From the NCBI GenBank assembly GCA_049718665.1, contig JBNARO010000004.1, forward strand, positions 9,043-73,042: DNA of 64,000 nt. Direction: 5' to 3'. This DNA comes from NZ13-RE01 sp049718665 (GTDB taxonomy: Bacteria > Dictyoglomota > Dictyoglomia > Dictyoglomales > Dictyoglomaceae). Under the pieces are notes generated by a model, which saw nothing but the letters and a program-made list of their open reading frames with translations, was not told where the DNA came from and did not search any database. Position 1 is the first letter of the stretch; every line of letters begins with the position of its first letter. The translations under genes and the position numbers were made by a program. Of this stretch, positions 16,591-23,997 are shown one piece after another.

Positions 16591-17553
16591 ATGAAGCCAG
16601 TTAGCATTGAGGACAGGGTCAAGGGCGGCCTCTACGGCGTGGCCGTTGGAGACGCCCTGGGGGCCACCGTGGAGTTTATGAGCCGTGACAAAATCCGGGA
16701 GAGATACGGGGTACTACGGGACATCGTGGGCGGAGGCTGGCTAAACCTCCGCCCCGGAGAATGGACGGACGACACAGAGATGACTCTGGCCGTGGCCGAG
16801 GGGATTATAGCCGACCCAGATGACCCGGTTCCACACATCGGGCAGGCCTTCATCAGGTGGCGGAATACCAACCCGCCGGACATAGGAACCACCATCAGGG
16901 CAACATTCAGGATTTGGGATCGGGATAACCTCACTCACGAGCAATGGCATGTTGCGGCCGAGCGGGCCCACTGGGAAATGGGAGGTATGAGCGCAGGCAA
17001 CGGGGCGCTGATGCGGACTTTGCCGGTGGGAATCGCCTACCGATTGATACCTGACGTTTACCGCTTTGCTGTGAATATAGCACGGATGACGCACTGGGAC
17101 ATAAAGGCAGCTCTTACTTGCGCCGTCTATTCTTTAGCTGTGCGGAACATTTTTGAAGGTGCAGCAGACTGCTATGAAGCCATAGTTGAGGCCGTACATT
17201 TGGTGCGAGAGATAATAGCCAGGAAAGATTACAAGGAAGAGCTAAGAGAGATTGCGGAAAGCCCTATCAATCGTGATGGGAGTAACCTTAGACCAACCGG
17301 GTACACAGTGGACAGTTTTCACTGCGCCATATGGTCGGTGGTGGCAGCCAAGGACTTCGAGGACGCAGTGGTTCGGGCCGTAAATCTTGGCGGAGATGCG
17401 GACACCATCGGAGCTATTACCGGCGGCTTGGCGGGGATCTACTGGGGATATGGGGCCATCCCGCATCGCTGGTTGGAGAAGTTTACGCGGGAACAGCGGG
17501 CCAGGCTGGACCGGGCGGCGGAGGGGCTACTTAAGATCCGAGAAGGTAATTAG
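16591..17553 (+). CDS. ADP-ribosylglycohydrolase (DraG/ARH family), horizontally acquired
   Basis: An intact 320-residue protein with all family landmarks: GGLYGVAVGDALGATVEF at the start, the magnesium site GEWTDDTEM (about 57-64), GNGALMRTLPVGI, and the C-terminal NLGGDADTIGAITGGLAG (about 265-282) supplying two further Asp ligands. The family removes ADP-ribose from arginine or other groups. The ribosome binding site is GAAGGAG. GC content and codon choice (many GCC, GGC, CGG codons) differ greatly from every neighbour, so it was gained by transfer. It has stayed open while the adjacent gene decayed. The substrate is unknown; no ADP-ribosyltransferase is visible nearby. Confidence 0.9.
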   Translation: MKPVSIEDRVKGGLYGVAVGDALGATVEFMSRDKIRERYGVLRDIVGGGWLNLRPGEWTDDTEMTLAVAEGIIADPDDPVPHIGQAFIRWRNTNPPDIGTTIRATFRIWDRDNLTHEQWHVAAERAHWEMGGMSAGNGALMRTLPVGIAYRLIPDVYRFAVNIARMTHWDIKAALTCAVYSLAVRNIFEGAADCYEAIVEAVHLVREIIARKDYKEELREIAESPINRDGSNLRPTGYTVDSFHCAIWSVVAAKDFEDAVVRAVNLGGDADTIGAITGGLAGIYWGYGAIPHRWLEKFTREQRARLDRAAEGLLKIREGN

Positions 17554-17594
17554 AGGTGGGGCTATGCACTATTGGAGTTATCAAATATGAATCC

Positions 17595-17893
17595 ATGAGA
17601 CGCCAGGATGATAAGGCAGCAGGCCAACCGGGCCGACCGCTTGAAGAACTAATTATCATGGCCAACCCGCAATACCGAGCACAACGCCGAGCGAATACAT
17701 AAAGGTACCCACCGCCTGGATACCCCTCTGGAATAGTGGGGGCGGGGTAGTAAAGGTCAAGGTGGAAGAAAAGGCCGCGATATATTTCTTAGGGACCTAC
17801 CACGGTCGCTCTCTCGCATTTGAGGCCAAACATTGGGGGAATGTCACTAATTTTGAGAAGATCATGAGTCTGCTGACGCGCTCTTCTCTATAA
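17595..17893 (+). pseudogene. RecU-like Holliday junction resolvase, frameshifted
   Basis: Frame one (17595-17702) encodes GRPLEELIIMANPQYRAQ and ends at a TAA; frame two (17702-17893) carries on with KVPTAWIPLWNS, then VEEKAAIYFLGTYHGRSLAF, then EAKHW. Together they follow the RecU/Prfa order: N-terminal LEELI..AN..Y, the VPT segment, then the nuclease core with D/I-x-x-G and F-E-A-K. One base change joins the frames. The catalytic Asp that normally precedes FLG appears as Tyr-Phe, and the C-terminal third is missing. Phages and plasmids of Firmicutes often carry such genes. Confidence 0.65.
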
Positions 17894-18253
17894 GAGGATC
17901 TTCTCTCTGCTATGAATGAGATTATAAACATATTGACCTTAACCTTAGCAGGAATCGCTGGCGTATCTCTAATAGTAGGTGGAATTGGAATTGTGAATAT
18001 CATGTTAGTAGGATAAGAAAGGCAATTTCTCATAGGATCATCAATCCTTGGAATATTAGGAGGATCTATTGGTATAGTTTTAGCATTATTAGTAGGTGAA
18101 ATTATTGTTAGATTTGAAATACCATTCTCTTTAAGTTATGATATTTTAGCTTTAGGATTTTTCTTTTCTCTTTCCATCGGATTAATTTTTGGAGTTTAGC
18201 CAGCTGTCAGAACTGCCAATTTAGATCCTATTCAGGCTTTAAGATCTGAATAA
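17894..18253 (+). pseudogene. MacB/FtsX-type ABC permease, 3' remnant
   Basis: Read in one frame this gives LLSAMNEIINILTLTLAGIA, then GVSLIVGGIGIVNIMLVG, a stop, then SSILGILGGSIGIVLALLVG, later a second stop, and finally PAVRTANLDPIQALRSE. This is the C-terminal part of a MacB permease, including the typical ending before the stop. The usual TERTREIGIRKA stretch is deleted and two in-frame stops are present, so it is decayed. It returns to the AT-rich host composition, in contrast to the segment just upstream. Confidence 0.75.
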
Positions 18254-18275
18254 AATCTTAAACAATTTTAAATTA

Positions 18276-18303
18276 TTGACAAAAAATTTCAATTTTATAA
18301 AAT
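18276..18303 (+). promoter_or_regulatory. candidate promoter for the DUF2089 operon
   Basis: TTGACA (18276-18281), a 16-nt spacer and TAAAAT (18298-18303); a perfect TATAAT at 18304-18309 is also present but at 22 nt spacing. It lies about 40 nt upstream of the gene at 18341. Confidence 0.5.
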
Positions 18304-18340
18304 TATAATTGATAATTTTGAAAAAGGAGATTAAAATTTT

Positions 18341-18733
18341 ATGGCACATTATTTGCCAAGATGTCCCATATGTGGAAGAGAGATGACCATCATAAAATTG
18401 AAGTGTAATAACTGTAATATTACTATTGAAGGAGAATTTCTGGCTAATAAGTTAGCATCATTAACACCAGAGGAACAAGAATTTTTAGAACTATTTTTAA
18501 GGACAAGAGGAAACGTTAAGGAAATGGAAAGAATACTTAAAATATCTTATCCAACATTAAGAAACAAATTAGACAATATGTTAAGATCCATAGGTATAAT
18601 GCCTATAGAAGAGGAAGAATCAAAAAGTAAGGCAAGAGATATTATTGAGAAGTTAGAAAAGGGAGAGATAACTGTTCAAGAGGCCTTAAAGATTTTGGAT
18701 AAGGAAAAAGATAAAGGAGAGGAGGTTTCATAA
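18341..18733 (+). CDS. DUF2089 family zinc-ribbon/HTH protein
   Basis: A 130-residue protein with an N-terminal zinc ribbon (C9-x2-C12 and C25-x2-C28) followed by a helical region whose core EEQEFLELFLRTRGNVKEME and SYPTLRNKLDNM looks like a sigma-factor-like helix-turn-helix. This is the DUF2089 layout. The C-terminal 25 residues (DIIEKLEKGEITVQEALKIL) are a short helical SHOCT-like motif. It is probably a transcription regulator. The gene directly downstream encodes a membrane protein with a very similar helical motif, so the two may act as a sensor/regulator pair. Confidence 0.78.
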   Translation: MAHYLPRCPICGREMTIIKLKCNNCNITIEGEFLANKLASLTPEEQEFLELFLRTRGNVKEMERILKISYPTLRNKLDNMLRSIGIMPIEEEESKSKARDIIEKLEKGEITVQEALKILDKEKDKGEEVS

Positions 18734-18736
18734 AAA

Positions 18737-19270
18737 ATGTCCTTTAGGATTTTTTGGGGATTTGTTTTTCTAATTTTAGGAGTTTCACTAATTGCTCGTA
18801 ACTTTGGTATCCCTATATTGAGTGAAATTTGGAAACTATGGCCCCTAATATTTGTTTATCTTGGATATATAATTCTCTCTCGTACGAGCAAAAAAAATAA
18901 TTATTTTAGGAGGTTTAAAAAAATGAGAGAAGAAAGATTTAAAATTTTAAAGCTTATTGAGGAGGGCAAGGTAAAGGCAGAGGAGGCTGAAGAATTACTT
19001 AAAAAATTAGAAGAAACTCAAGAAAAAGAAAAAAGATTTTTAAAAGTTAATGTGATTGAGAATGGAAAAACAAAAGTAAATGTAACTATACCTATATCAC
19101 TAATAAGATGGGGATTGAAATTTGCCAGTAAATATTCATCAGGAGAATATGGGGAGAAAATTGAAATTACACCGGAAGAAATAGAATCACTCATTAATGA
19201 TCCAGATTTTAGAGGAAGAATTGTGGATATTAATGAGGAGAATGAACAAGTTATTGTGGAGATTGTTTAG
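18737..19270 (+). CDS. membrane protein with LiaF-like N-terminus and SHOCT-like motif
   Basis: A 177-residue protein. The N-terminal 48 residues have two hydrophobic segments separated by FGIPILSEIWKLWPLI, a pattern seen in LiaI-LiaF-like/DUF5668 membrane domains. Residues about 66-90 (RFKILKLIEEGKVKAEEAEE) form a SHOCT-like helix pair, followed by a charged region ending in a DUF-type C-terminal strand set. It lies 3 nt after the DUF2089 gene and ends at a hairpin terminator. The likely role is envelope-stress sensing linked to the upstream regulator; this is inference. Confidence 0.6.
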   Translation: MSFRIFWGFVFLILGVSLIARNFGIPILSEIWKLWPLIFVYLGYIILSRTSKKNNYFRRFKKMREERFKILKLIEEGKVKAEEAEELLKKLEETQEKEKRFLKVNVIENGKTKVNVTIPISLIRWGLKFASKYSSGEYGEKIEITPEEIESLINDPDFRGRIVDINEENEQVIVEIV

Positions 19271-19277
19271 ATTAATT

Positions 19278-19311
19278 GGGGGCTTATAATTTTTTTTATC
19301 TATAAGCCCCC
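19278..19311. terminator. hairpin between convergent genes
   Basis: GGGGGCTTATA (19278-19288) and TATAAGCCCCC (19301-19311) form a perfect 11-bp stem with a T-rich loop, between the convergent membrane-protein and UPF0280 genes. It probably ends both transcripts. Confidence 0.7.
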
Positions 19312-19312
19312 C

Positions 19313-20041
19313 TCATAAATTTATAATCTCATATCTTCCCCAAATTCCCAAATACTTTCCCATAATAATTATTACTTCATGGACTTCTGGAAATCCTTTT
19401 GCAAACTCTATTCCTAAATTTATATCTTCAGGTTTTTGAATCATATTTCCTACCGCTGTAGCAAGAGTATCAGAAAGTATAGCGGATTCTGAGACTATAA
19501 CTACTGCATCAGCATTTCCAAAACTTAAAGAGGGGCCTACAGTAGCAGAAGAAGTGCATATTCCGAGAGTGGAATTTTGGGGTATTAAAATTCCCAATTT
19601 ATTACTCCATGGTGATTTCCCTGCAAAAATAGCAACTTTCCTTTCCTTTTTTGTACTTAAAAATATATCTCCACCATTTTCTATAATGACTTGAGATGTA
19701 TATTTTAATAAGTCTTTTCCTACAAATTCTGCTATAGCACCTGCAACTCCTGCCATAGGACCGACGCCTACCCTACCTGCCCAATATGCCATCTCTTTTA
19801 CAATTGATGGAGCAGAAGGTAAAACTTTGTAGGGTTCTAAGGTTATGTAAAATAGTAGATCCAGCCTTATATATTCCTCTAATTGCTCTCTATAATATTC
19901 TAAGATTTCTTTTGCCTCCTTTTGTAATTTCTTTTCTGCCAAAATAAAAAGATCACTCTCCCTGATTTTTACAGGAAAACCAATAAGATCATCTGCTTTC
20001 ATATATTTTCTATATTCTCTTTTTACATACTCATTTGACAT
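19313..20041 (-). CDS. UPF0280/COG2122 ApbE-like protein
   Basis: A 242-residue protein of the UPF0280 family, related to ApbE. Landmarks are VGPMAGVAGAIAEFVGKDLL (about 96-115), ENGGDIFLS and the Ser/Thr-rich ICTSSATVGPSLSFGNADAV. In Methanosarcina a COG2122 member assists the DUF39 protein in homocysteine formation from aspartate semialdehyde. The DUF39 and NIL-ferredoxin genes lie 2 kb away on the same strand, with trkH-trkA in between, which supports the same role here. Biochemical function is not established for bacteria. Confidence 0.78.
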   Translation of the reverse strand: MSNEYVKREYRKYMKADDLIGFPVKIRESDLFILAEKKLQKEAKEILEYYREQLEEYIRLDLLFYITLEPYKVLPSAPSIVKEMAYWAGRVGVGPMAGVAGAIAEFVGKDLLKYTSQVIIENGGDIFLSTKKERKVAIFAGKSPWSNKLGILIPQNSTLGICTSSATVGPSLSFGNADAVVIVSESAILSDTLATAVGNMIQKPEDINLGIEFAKGFPEVHEVIIIMGKYLGIWGRYEIINL

Positions 20042-20125
20042 TTTTGCACCTTGGTAATAAAATTACTAACGTTCTTTAAATGTAATTATAATGGAAAAGA
20101 GGTGTAATTTAAATAAATTAGTTAT

Positions 20126-21481
20126 ATGGATATTTTAGAAGCAGGAATATCTCCTTTTAGGAGAAATAATCCTGCATGGTTTTTTATTAGAAGTTTTATA
20201 CTTGTAATTCTTACCGGAACTTTTCTCTTGATGCTCCCCATATCCTCCAAAAGTGGAAAATTTACAGATTTTATTACTGCTTTATTTACAGCTACTTCCG
20301 CTACTTGTGTTACAGGACTTGTAGTTGTAGATACGGGAACTTATTGGTCTAATTTTGGGCAGTTAGTTATTATGAGTTTAATACAGATTGGTGGATTGAG
20401 TTATATTGTTCTTGCAACTTCTTTAATGATTCTTCTTAATAGGAGAATTCCTTTAAGAGAAAGGATTATGATTCAATTTTCTTTAAATGCCATTTCTATA
20501 AAGGGAATAGTAGGATTACTTAAAGGAGTTTTAATATCTGTCCTCATATTTGAAGGTATTGGGGCTTTATCTCTATTTACCATTTTCATTAGACAATATC
20601 CACTACTTAAGGCTATAAAATTTGCAATCTTTCATGCTATTTCTGCCTTTTGTAATGCGGGTTTTGATCTTATAGGCGGATTTAAAAGCTTCACAGATTA
20701 TGTAGATAATATCCAATTGAATCTTACAGTCACATCTCTAATAATTACAGGAGGAATTGGGTTTTTTGTTATATATGATATTTACCAGAAGATAAGAAGA
20801 AAGAAAAATCATTTATCCCTTCATTCTAAAGTAGCATTATTCACTACTTTATTTTTAATTATCCTTGGAACTATTGTAATATTTGTCTTAGAATATAATA
20901 ACACTTTGAAACCTCTTTCTTGGCAAGGGAAAATATTAGGTTCTTATTTCCAGAGTGTTACACCAAGAACCGCAGGTTTTAATACCTTAGATATTGGGAA
21001 GATGAAACCTGCTACATGGCTATTTTTAATATTTTTAATGTTCATAGGGGCATCCCCAGGAGGAACAGGTGGTGGTATAAAAACTGTTACTTTTTTGGTC
21101 CTTGTTCTGAGTATTTATACTATTCTTTTAGAAAGGAAACATGTGCATTTTAAAAATAGAAGTCTTAATTGGGAAACTGTGAAAAGAGCATGGGCAGTGT
21201 TTTTCTTCTCTCTTAATTTAGTTTTAATATCTTGGTTTTTATTACTTCTTTTAGAGCCTTTTGAACCTCTAAAATCTTTATTTGAAGTAGTATCTGCCTT
21301 TGGAACTGTGGGTTTATCTACAGGGATAACTCCACAGCTTTCTTCTTTTGGAAGGCTTGTGATTATTTTTACTATGTTTTTGGGGAGGGTAGGAACTGTA
21401 ACTGCAGGTTTAGCTCTCCTTTCTTCTATAAATCACAAGAAAGTAATAGACTATCCTATGGAGGAGGTAAGTGTAGGATAA
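20126..21481 (+). CDS. trkH: potassium uptake protein TrkH/KtrB
   Basis: A 451-residue membrane protein of the SKT family with four M1-P-M2 repeats. Selectivity-filter-like loops are visible as TATSATCVTGLVVVDTG, SAFCNAGFDLIGGF, SVTPRTAGFNTLD and SAFGTVGLSTGIT, each with the conserved Gly. It forms the ion channel gated by the cytosolic TrkA subunit encoded 1 nt downstream. Uptake would be driven by membrane potential or by Na+ as in Ktr systems; the sequence does not decide. A TATAAT at 20087-20092 may be the -10 box. Confidence 0.92.
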   Translation: MDILEAGISPFRRNNPAWFFIRSFILVILTGTFLLMLPISSKSGKFTDFITALFTATSATCVTGLVVVDTGTYWSNFGQLVIMSLIQIGGLSYIVLATSLMILLNRRIPLRERIMIQFSLNAISIKGIVGLLKGVLISVLIFEGIGALSLFTIFIRQYPLLKAIKFAIFHAISAFCNAGFDLIGGFKSFTDYVDNIQLNLTVTSLIITGGIGFFVIYDIYQKIRRKKNHLSLHSKVALFTTLFLIILGTIVIFVLEYNNTLKPLSWQGKILGSYFQSVTPRTAGFNTLDIGKMKPATWLFLIFLMFIGASPGGTGGGIKTVTFLVLVLSIYTILLERKHVHFKNRSLNWETVKRAWAVFFFSLNLVLISWFLLLLLEPFEPLKSLFEVVSAFGTVGLSTGITPQLSSFGRLVIIFTMFLGRVGTVTAGLALLSSINHKKVIDYPMEEVSVG

Positions 21482-21482
21482 T

Positions 21483-22181
21483 ATGAAATCATTATTTTAT
21501 AAGCTGGGACTTTCTAAAGAAAAGTTTCAACAGTTTACAGTTATTGGACTTGGGAGATTTGGTTCTACTGTAGCTATTACTTTGGAAAGACTTGGGGCTT
21601 CTGTGTTGGCTATTGATGAGGATGAGAAAAAGGTGGAAGAAATTAAGGATTATGTGTCCTTCGCAAAAGTAGCTGATGCTACAAATATTAATGCTTTAAA
21701 GGATGCGGGAGTTCAAAATTCTGACGTGGCAATTATTGCTATTGCGAGTGATATTCAGTCTTCTGTTCTTGCGACATTATTAGTTAAGGAATTAGGAGTA
21801 AAATATGTAGTGGCAAAAGCTACGAGTGATGCTCATGGTAAGATTTTGGAGAAGATTGGAGCAGATTTGGTAGTATTTCCAGAGAAGGAAAGTGGAGAAT
21901 TTCTTGCTCAAAGATTAGTAGTTCCCAATATAATTGATTTTATGGAGCTTTCAGGAAATGTTAAAATATTTGAAGTGAAATCCAATCCTCATCTTATAGG
22001 AAAGAGTTTAGACGAACTACAACTGAGAAGAAAATATAATCTTAGTGTTTTAGCAATTCATCGAGGTGGAGACATTATTGTTAATCCCCACCCCGATGAG
22101 AGGATAAAAGAAGAGGATATTCTTTACATAGTAGGAACTTTAGATAATCTAAATAAACTACTTATGGTAGAGAATATTTAA
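21483..22181 (+). CDS. trkA: Trk/Ktr system RCK subunit TrkA
   Basis: A 232-residue peripheral protein, the length of the single-RCK KtrA type rather than the duplicated TrkA of enterobacteria. The NAD(H)/ATP-binding Rossmann motif is VIGLGRFGSTVAITLERLG with an acidic residue after the second strand (AIDEDEKKV). An RCK-C domain follows from about residue 145. It binds TrkH and controls the pore. Its 3' end overlaps the convergent ferredoxin gene by 4 nt. Confidence 0.92.
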   Translation: MKSLFYKLGLSKEKFQQFTVIGLGRFGSTVAITLERLGASVLAIDEDEKKVEEIKDYVSFAKVADATNINALKDAGVQNSDVAIIAIASDIQSSVLATLLVKELGVKYVVAKATSDAHGKILEKIGADLVVFPEKESGEFLAQRLVVPNIIDFMELSGNVKIFEVKSNPHLIGKSLDELQLRRKYNLSVLAIHRGGDIIVNPHPDERIKEEDILYIVGTLDNLNKLLMVENI

Positions 22182-22591
22182 GCTAATAATTTTATCTCCA
22201 TAGCTCTATAGGGACATATATCTACACAAATGCCACAAGTAGTGCATTTTTGGGGATCAAAACTTACCAAATAAGTCTTTTCATCTCTTTGTAAAGCTTT
22301 AGTAGGGCAATAATTTACACAATATCCACAGTGAGTACATCTTGTTTCGTCCCATATTATATCTTGGGATAAAGGCTGAATTTTTACTTCTAATTCCTTT
22401 AAATATTGTATTCCTTTTTGAAAATTTTCCTCTTCTCCAGTAATTTCTAAAACCATAACTCCTTCCTCATCTGGAGTTATGGTTGCTTTAAGAATATTAA
22501 AGTCTAAATCAAATTTCCGGACCAGATTGACTATTACAGGTTTATCTGCTAAATGTTTTGGAAAATGAAGTACCACCCTTTCTGTTCTCAT
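22178..22591 (-). CDS. NIL-domain ferredoxin (2x[4Fe-4S])
   Basis: A 137-residue protein: an N-terminal NIL domain (about 1-75), then two 4Fe-4S motifs, CTHCGYCVNYCP and CTTCGICVDICP. NIL-ferredoxins accompany the DUF39 protein; in Methanosarcina the pair (MA1821-MA1822) is needed to make homocysteine from aspartate semialdehyde and sulfide, with the ferredoxin supplying electrons. Here the gene overlaps the 3' end of the DUF39 gene by 4 nt, so they are translationally coupled. Confidence 0.87.
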   Translation of the reverse strand: MRTERVVLHFPKHLADKPVIVNLVRKFDLDFNILKATITPDEEGVMVLEITGEEENFQKGIQYLKELEVKIQPLSQDIIWDETRCTHCGYCVNYCPTKALQRDEKTYLVSFDPQKCTTCGICVDICPYRAMEIKLLA

Positions 22592-23811
22592 TTTTTCCCT
22601 ACCTCCTCTTTAATTTCTCTTCCAGAAAAGGGTTTAAATTTAATTCCTGATTCTGGTCCGGGGATAGGAGCAGAAGGTTTAGTAAGTAAGAATTTCCCTT
22701 CCTTTATCCATTCTTTTAATATATCTGCAATCTCTCTTGCTTTTGCATAGCTTGATAAAGGATTTGTGGGAACTTTTTTCCCTAAGATTTCTATTTCTCC
22801 ACTTCTTAACTGTTTATAATTTACCTCTGTGATAACCTCTGGTTCTCTATTAGGATAAGAAGAGCTGTAATCTACTACTGGGGCATATATATCTTCATCT
22901 TTTACCGATGTATAAAAGGCTATCTCTTCATCTAATACTGGAATAGGAACTCCAATACCTACTGCTAAGGATACTCCATATCCAATTATACTTACTCCCC
23001 TCAACCACTTTGGACTCATTTGTTTTAGATCTCCAATTACCGCAATAGTTCCTGCTCCTCTCTTTGGAACTCCATTTTCTCCCCTTAATGCGGATGGATC
23101 ATGCTGAGTCCCTTGCCATACAATATATCCAACTCCTCCGCCTAAGAATATTTTTGTTCCTATTCCAATGGTTTTGTAGAAGGGATCATTGAGAAGAGGA
23201 GAAAGTTGTCCCGCACTGCTATAATTAGCATTTCCTAAATTTGGTCTTAACATTCCGAGATATGTATAAATAGTTCTGTTTGATAAGTTTACTGCTACGT
23301 TGTAGTTTTGATAAGCGTTTCTTACATTAAAAAGTACCGCCTCGTTTAGGTCATTAATATTTATATATGCTGTTAAACTCTTTCTGGGATAACAATCTGT
23401 TCCATAAGTTACCGCAGTTAAAAGAATCTCCTTTCCTGCCACTAAATCCTCAATCACATGTCCTCCACCATAAGGAAATTTTCCAGGATAATATCTATTT
23501 CTTGGGTCATCATCGGGTAGTGCGGTGGCACCTAAGAATACATCTACTGCTGCATACCCCGCATATGCGGGAACATTATTTAGATATACTTTCCCTCCAC
23601 CCAATTTAATTCTTGGTTTTGTGTGTCCAATGTTAAAATAAATTCCAGAGGAACACATAATTCCAAAAGTTCCAGTAGTGACTACATCTACCTCTTTTGC
23701 TGCTTTTTCCACCCCCTTTTCTTTAACAATATCAATCATCTCTTCAGCAGTTACCACCACTGCCTTACCCTGGCGGATTTTCTCATTGATTTCTTCAATG
23801 GTCTTTGCCAT
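22588..23811 (-). CDS. DUF39 homocysteine biosynthesis protein (aspartate semialdehyde sulfurtransferase)
   Basis: A 407-residue protein of the DUF39 family without the C-terminal CBS domains found in some members. The two cysteines reported as important in methanogen homologues have matching positions: C53 in GIMCSSGIYFNIGHTKP and C140 in YGTDCYPRKS. The proposed reaction converts aspartate semialdehyde and sulfide to homocysteine, needing reducing electrons from the co-encoded ferredoxin. The transcript begins at a strong promoter 140 nt upstream and first carries a possible leader reading frame that overlaps this gene's start. Confidence 0.85.
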   Translation of the reverse strand: MAKTIEEINEKIRQGKAVVVTAEEMIDIVKEKGVEKAAKEVDVVTTGTFGIMCSSGIYFNIGHTKPRIKLGGGKVYLNNVPAYAGYAAVDVFLGATALPDDDPRNRYYPGKFPYGGGHVIEDLVAGKEILLTAVTYGTDCYPRKSLTAYININDLNEAVLFNVRNAYQNYNVAVNLSNRTIYTYLGMLRPNLGNANYSSAGQLSPLLNDPFYKTIGIGTKIFLGGGVGYIVWQGTQHDPSALRGENGVPKRGAGTIAVIGDLKQMSPKWLRGVSIIGYGVSLAVGIGVPIPVLDEEIAFYTSVKDEDIYAPVVDYSSSYPNREPEVITEVNYKQLRSGEIEILGKKVPTNPLSSYAKAREIADILKEWIKEGKFLLTKPSAPIPGPESGIKFKPFSGREIKEEVGKK

Positions 23812-23891
23812 TTTTTACCCTCCCTTTCAAAAATTTTGTTGTATTTATTGCTCTGAACCGCCCTCTTCGGGCAAGGCATGATCCATAACAT
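23751..23891 (-). CDS. possible 46-codon leader ORF overlapping DUF39 start
   Basis: An ATG at 23891 follows a near-perfect Shine-Dalgarno (GGGAGGTGAT) and opens 46 codons that end at a TAA inside the DUF39 gene, in another frame. The product is basic, with Met, Trp and Cys early (MLWIMPCPKRAV). The coding potential is unproven. The position suggests translational coupling or a regulatory leader. It also contains a GCCC-GAAGA-GGGC hairpin in the RNA. It may simply be chance. Confidence 0.3.
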   Translation of the reverse strand: MLWIMPCPKRAVQSNKYNKIFEREGKKWQRPLKKSMRKSARVRQWW

Positions 23892-23947
23892 CCTTATCAC
23901 CTCCCTTTTCTTTTTAAATTGTAAAAAGGGAAAAGATTTGAGTTGGA

Positions 23948-23976
23948 ATTATACCAAAATAATCCAAATTATGCAA
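23948..23976 (-). promoter_or_regulatory. strong candidate promoter for DUF39-ferredoxin genes
   Basis: On the minus strand TTGCAT (23976-23971), a 17-nt spacer and a perfect TATAAT (23953-23948). It leaves an untranslated leader of about 130 nt before the DUF39 start. Confidence 0.65.
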
Positions 23977-23997
23977 GGGGTATAAGAATTATATTAA

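Larger units (their letters stand above)
16575..17893. mobile_element. GC-rich foreign segment (genomic island fragment)
   Basis: Base composition changes sharply from AT-rich to clearly GC-rich (over half G+C) at about 16.58-16.6 kb and back at about 17.89 kb. Inside are one intact gene (ADP-ribosylglycohydrolase) and a broken phage-type RecU-like gene, and outside are two remnants of a MacAB system. I found no integrase, transposase, terminal repeat or target duplication, so the boundaries are approximate and the mechanism unknown. The RecU-like remnant suggests phage or plasmid DNA from a higher-GC Firmicute. Confidence 0.65.

Noticed and set aside
16632..17094. Two long minus-strand open frames opposite the ADP-ribosylglycohydrolase gene
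   Set aside because: GC-rich DNA has few stop codons in all frames; these frames have no family features and lie entirely inside the intact plus-strand gene.
17331..17590. Two plus-strand frames in the 3' part of the ADP-ribosylglycohydrolase region
   Set aside because: They are rich in Gly/Arg, overlap the true gene in other frames and match nothing; they reflect GC composition.
17797..18033. A 78-codon minus-strand frame across the RecU/MacB junction
   Set aside because: It spans the boundary of the foreign segment and lies opposite the two gene remnants, so it is a chance frame.
23812..23947. Possible SAM or other riboswitch in front of the DUF39 gene
   Set aside because: The leader is long enough for a small element, but I could not match any known riboswitch core; only simple hairpins are visible. 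A covariance-model search would settle it.
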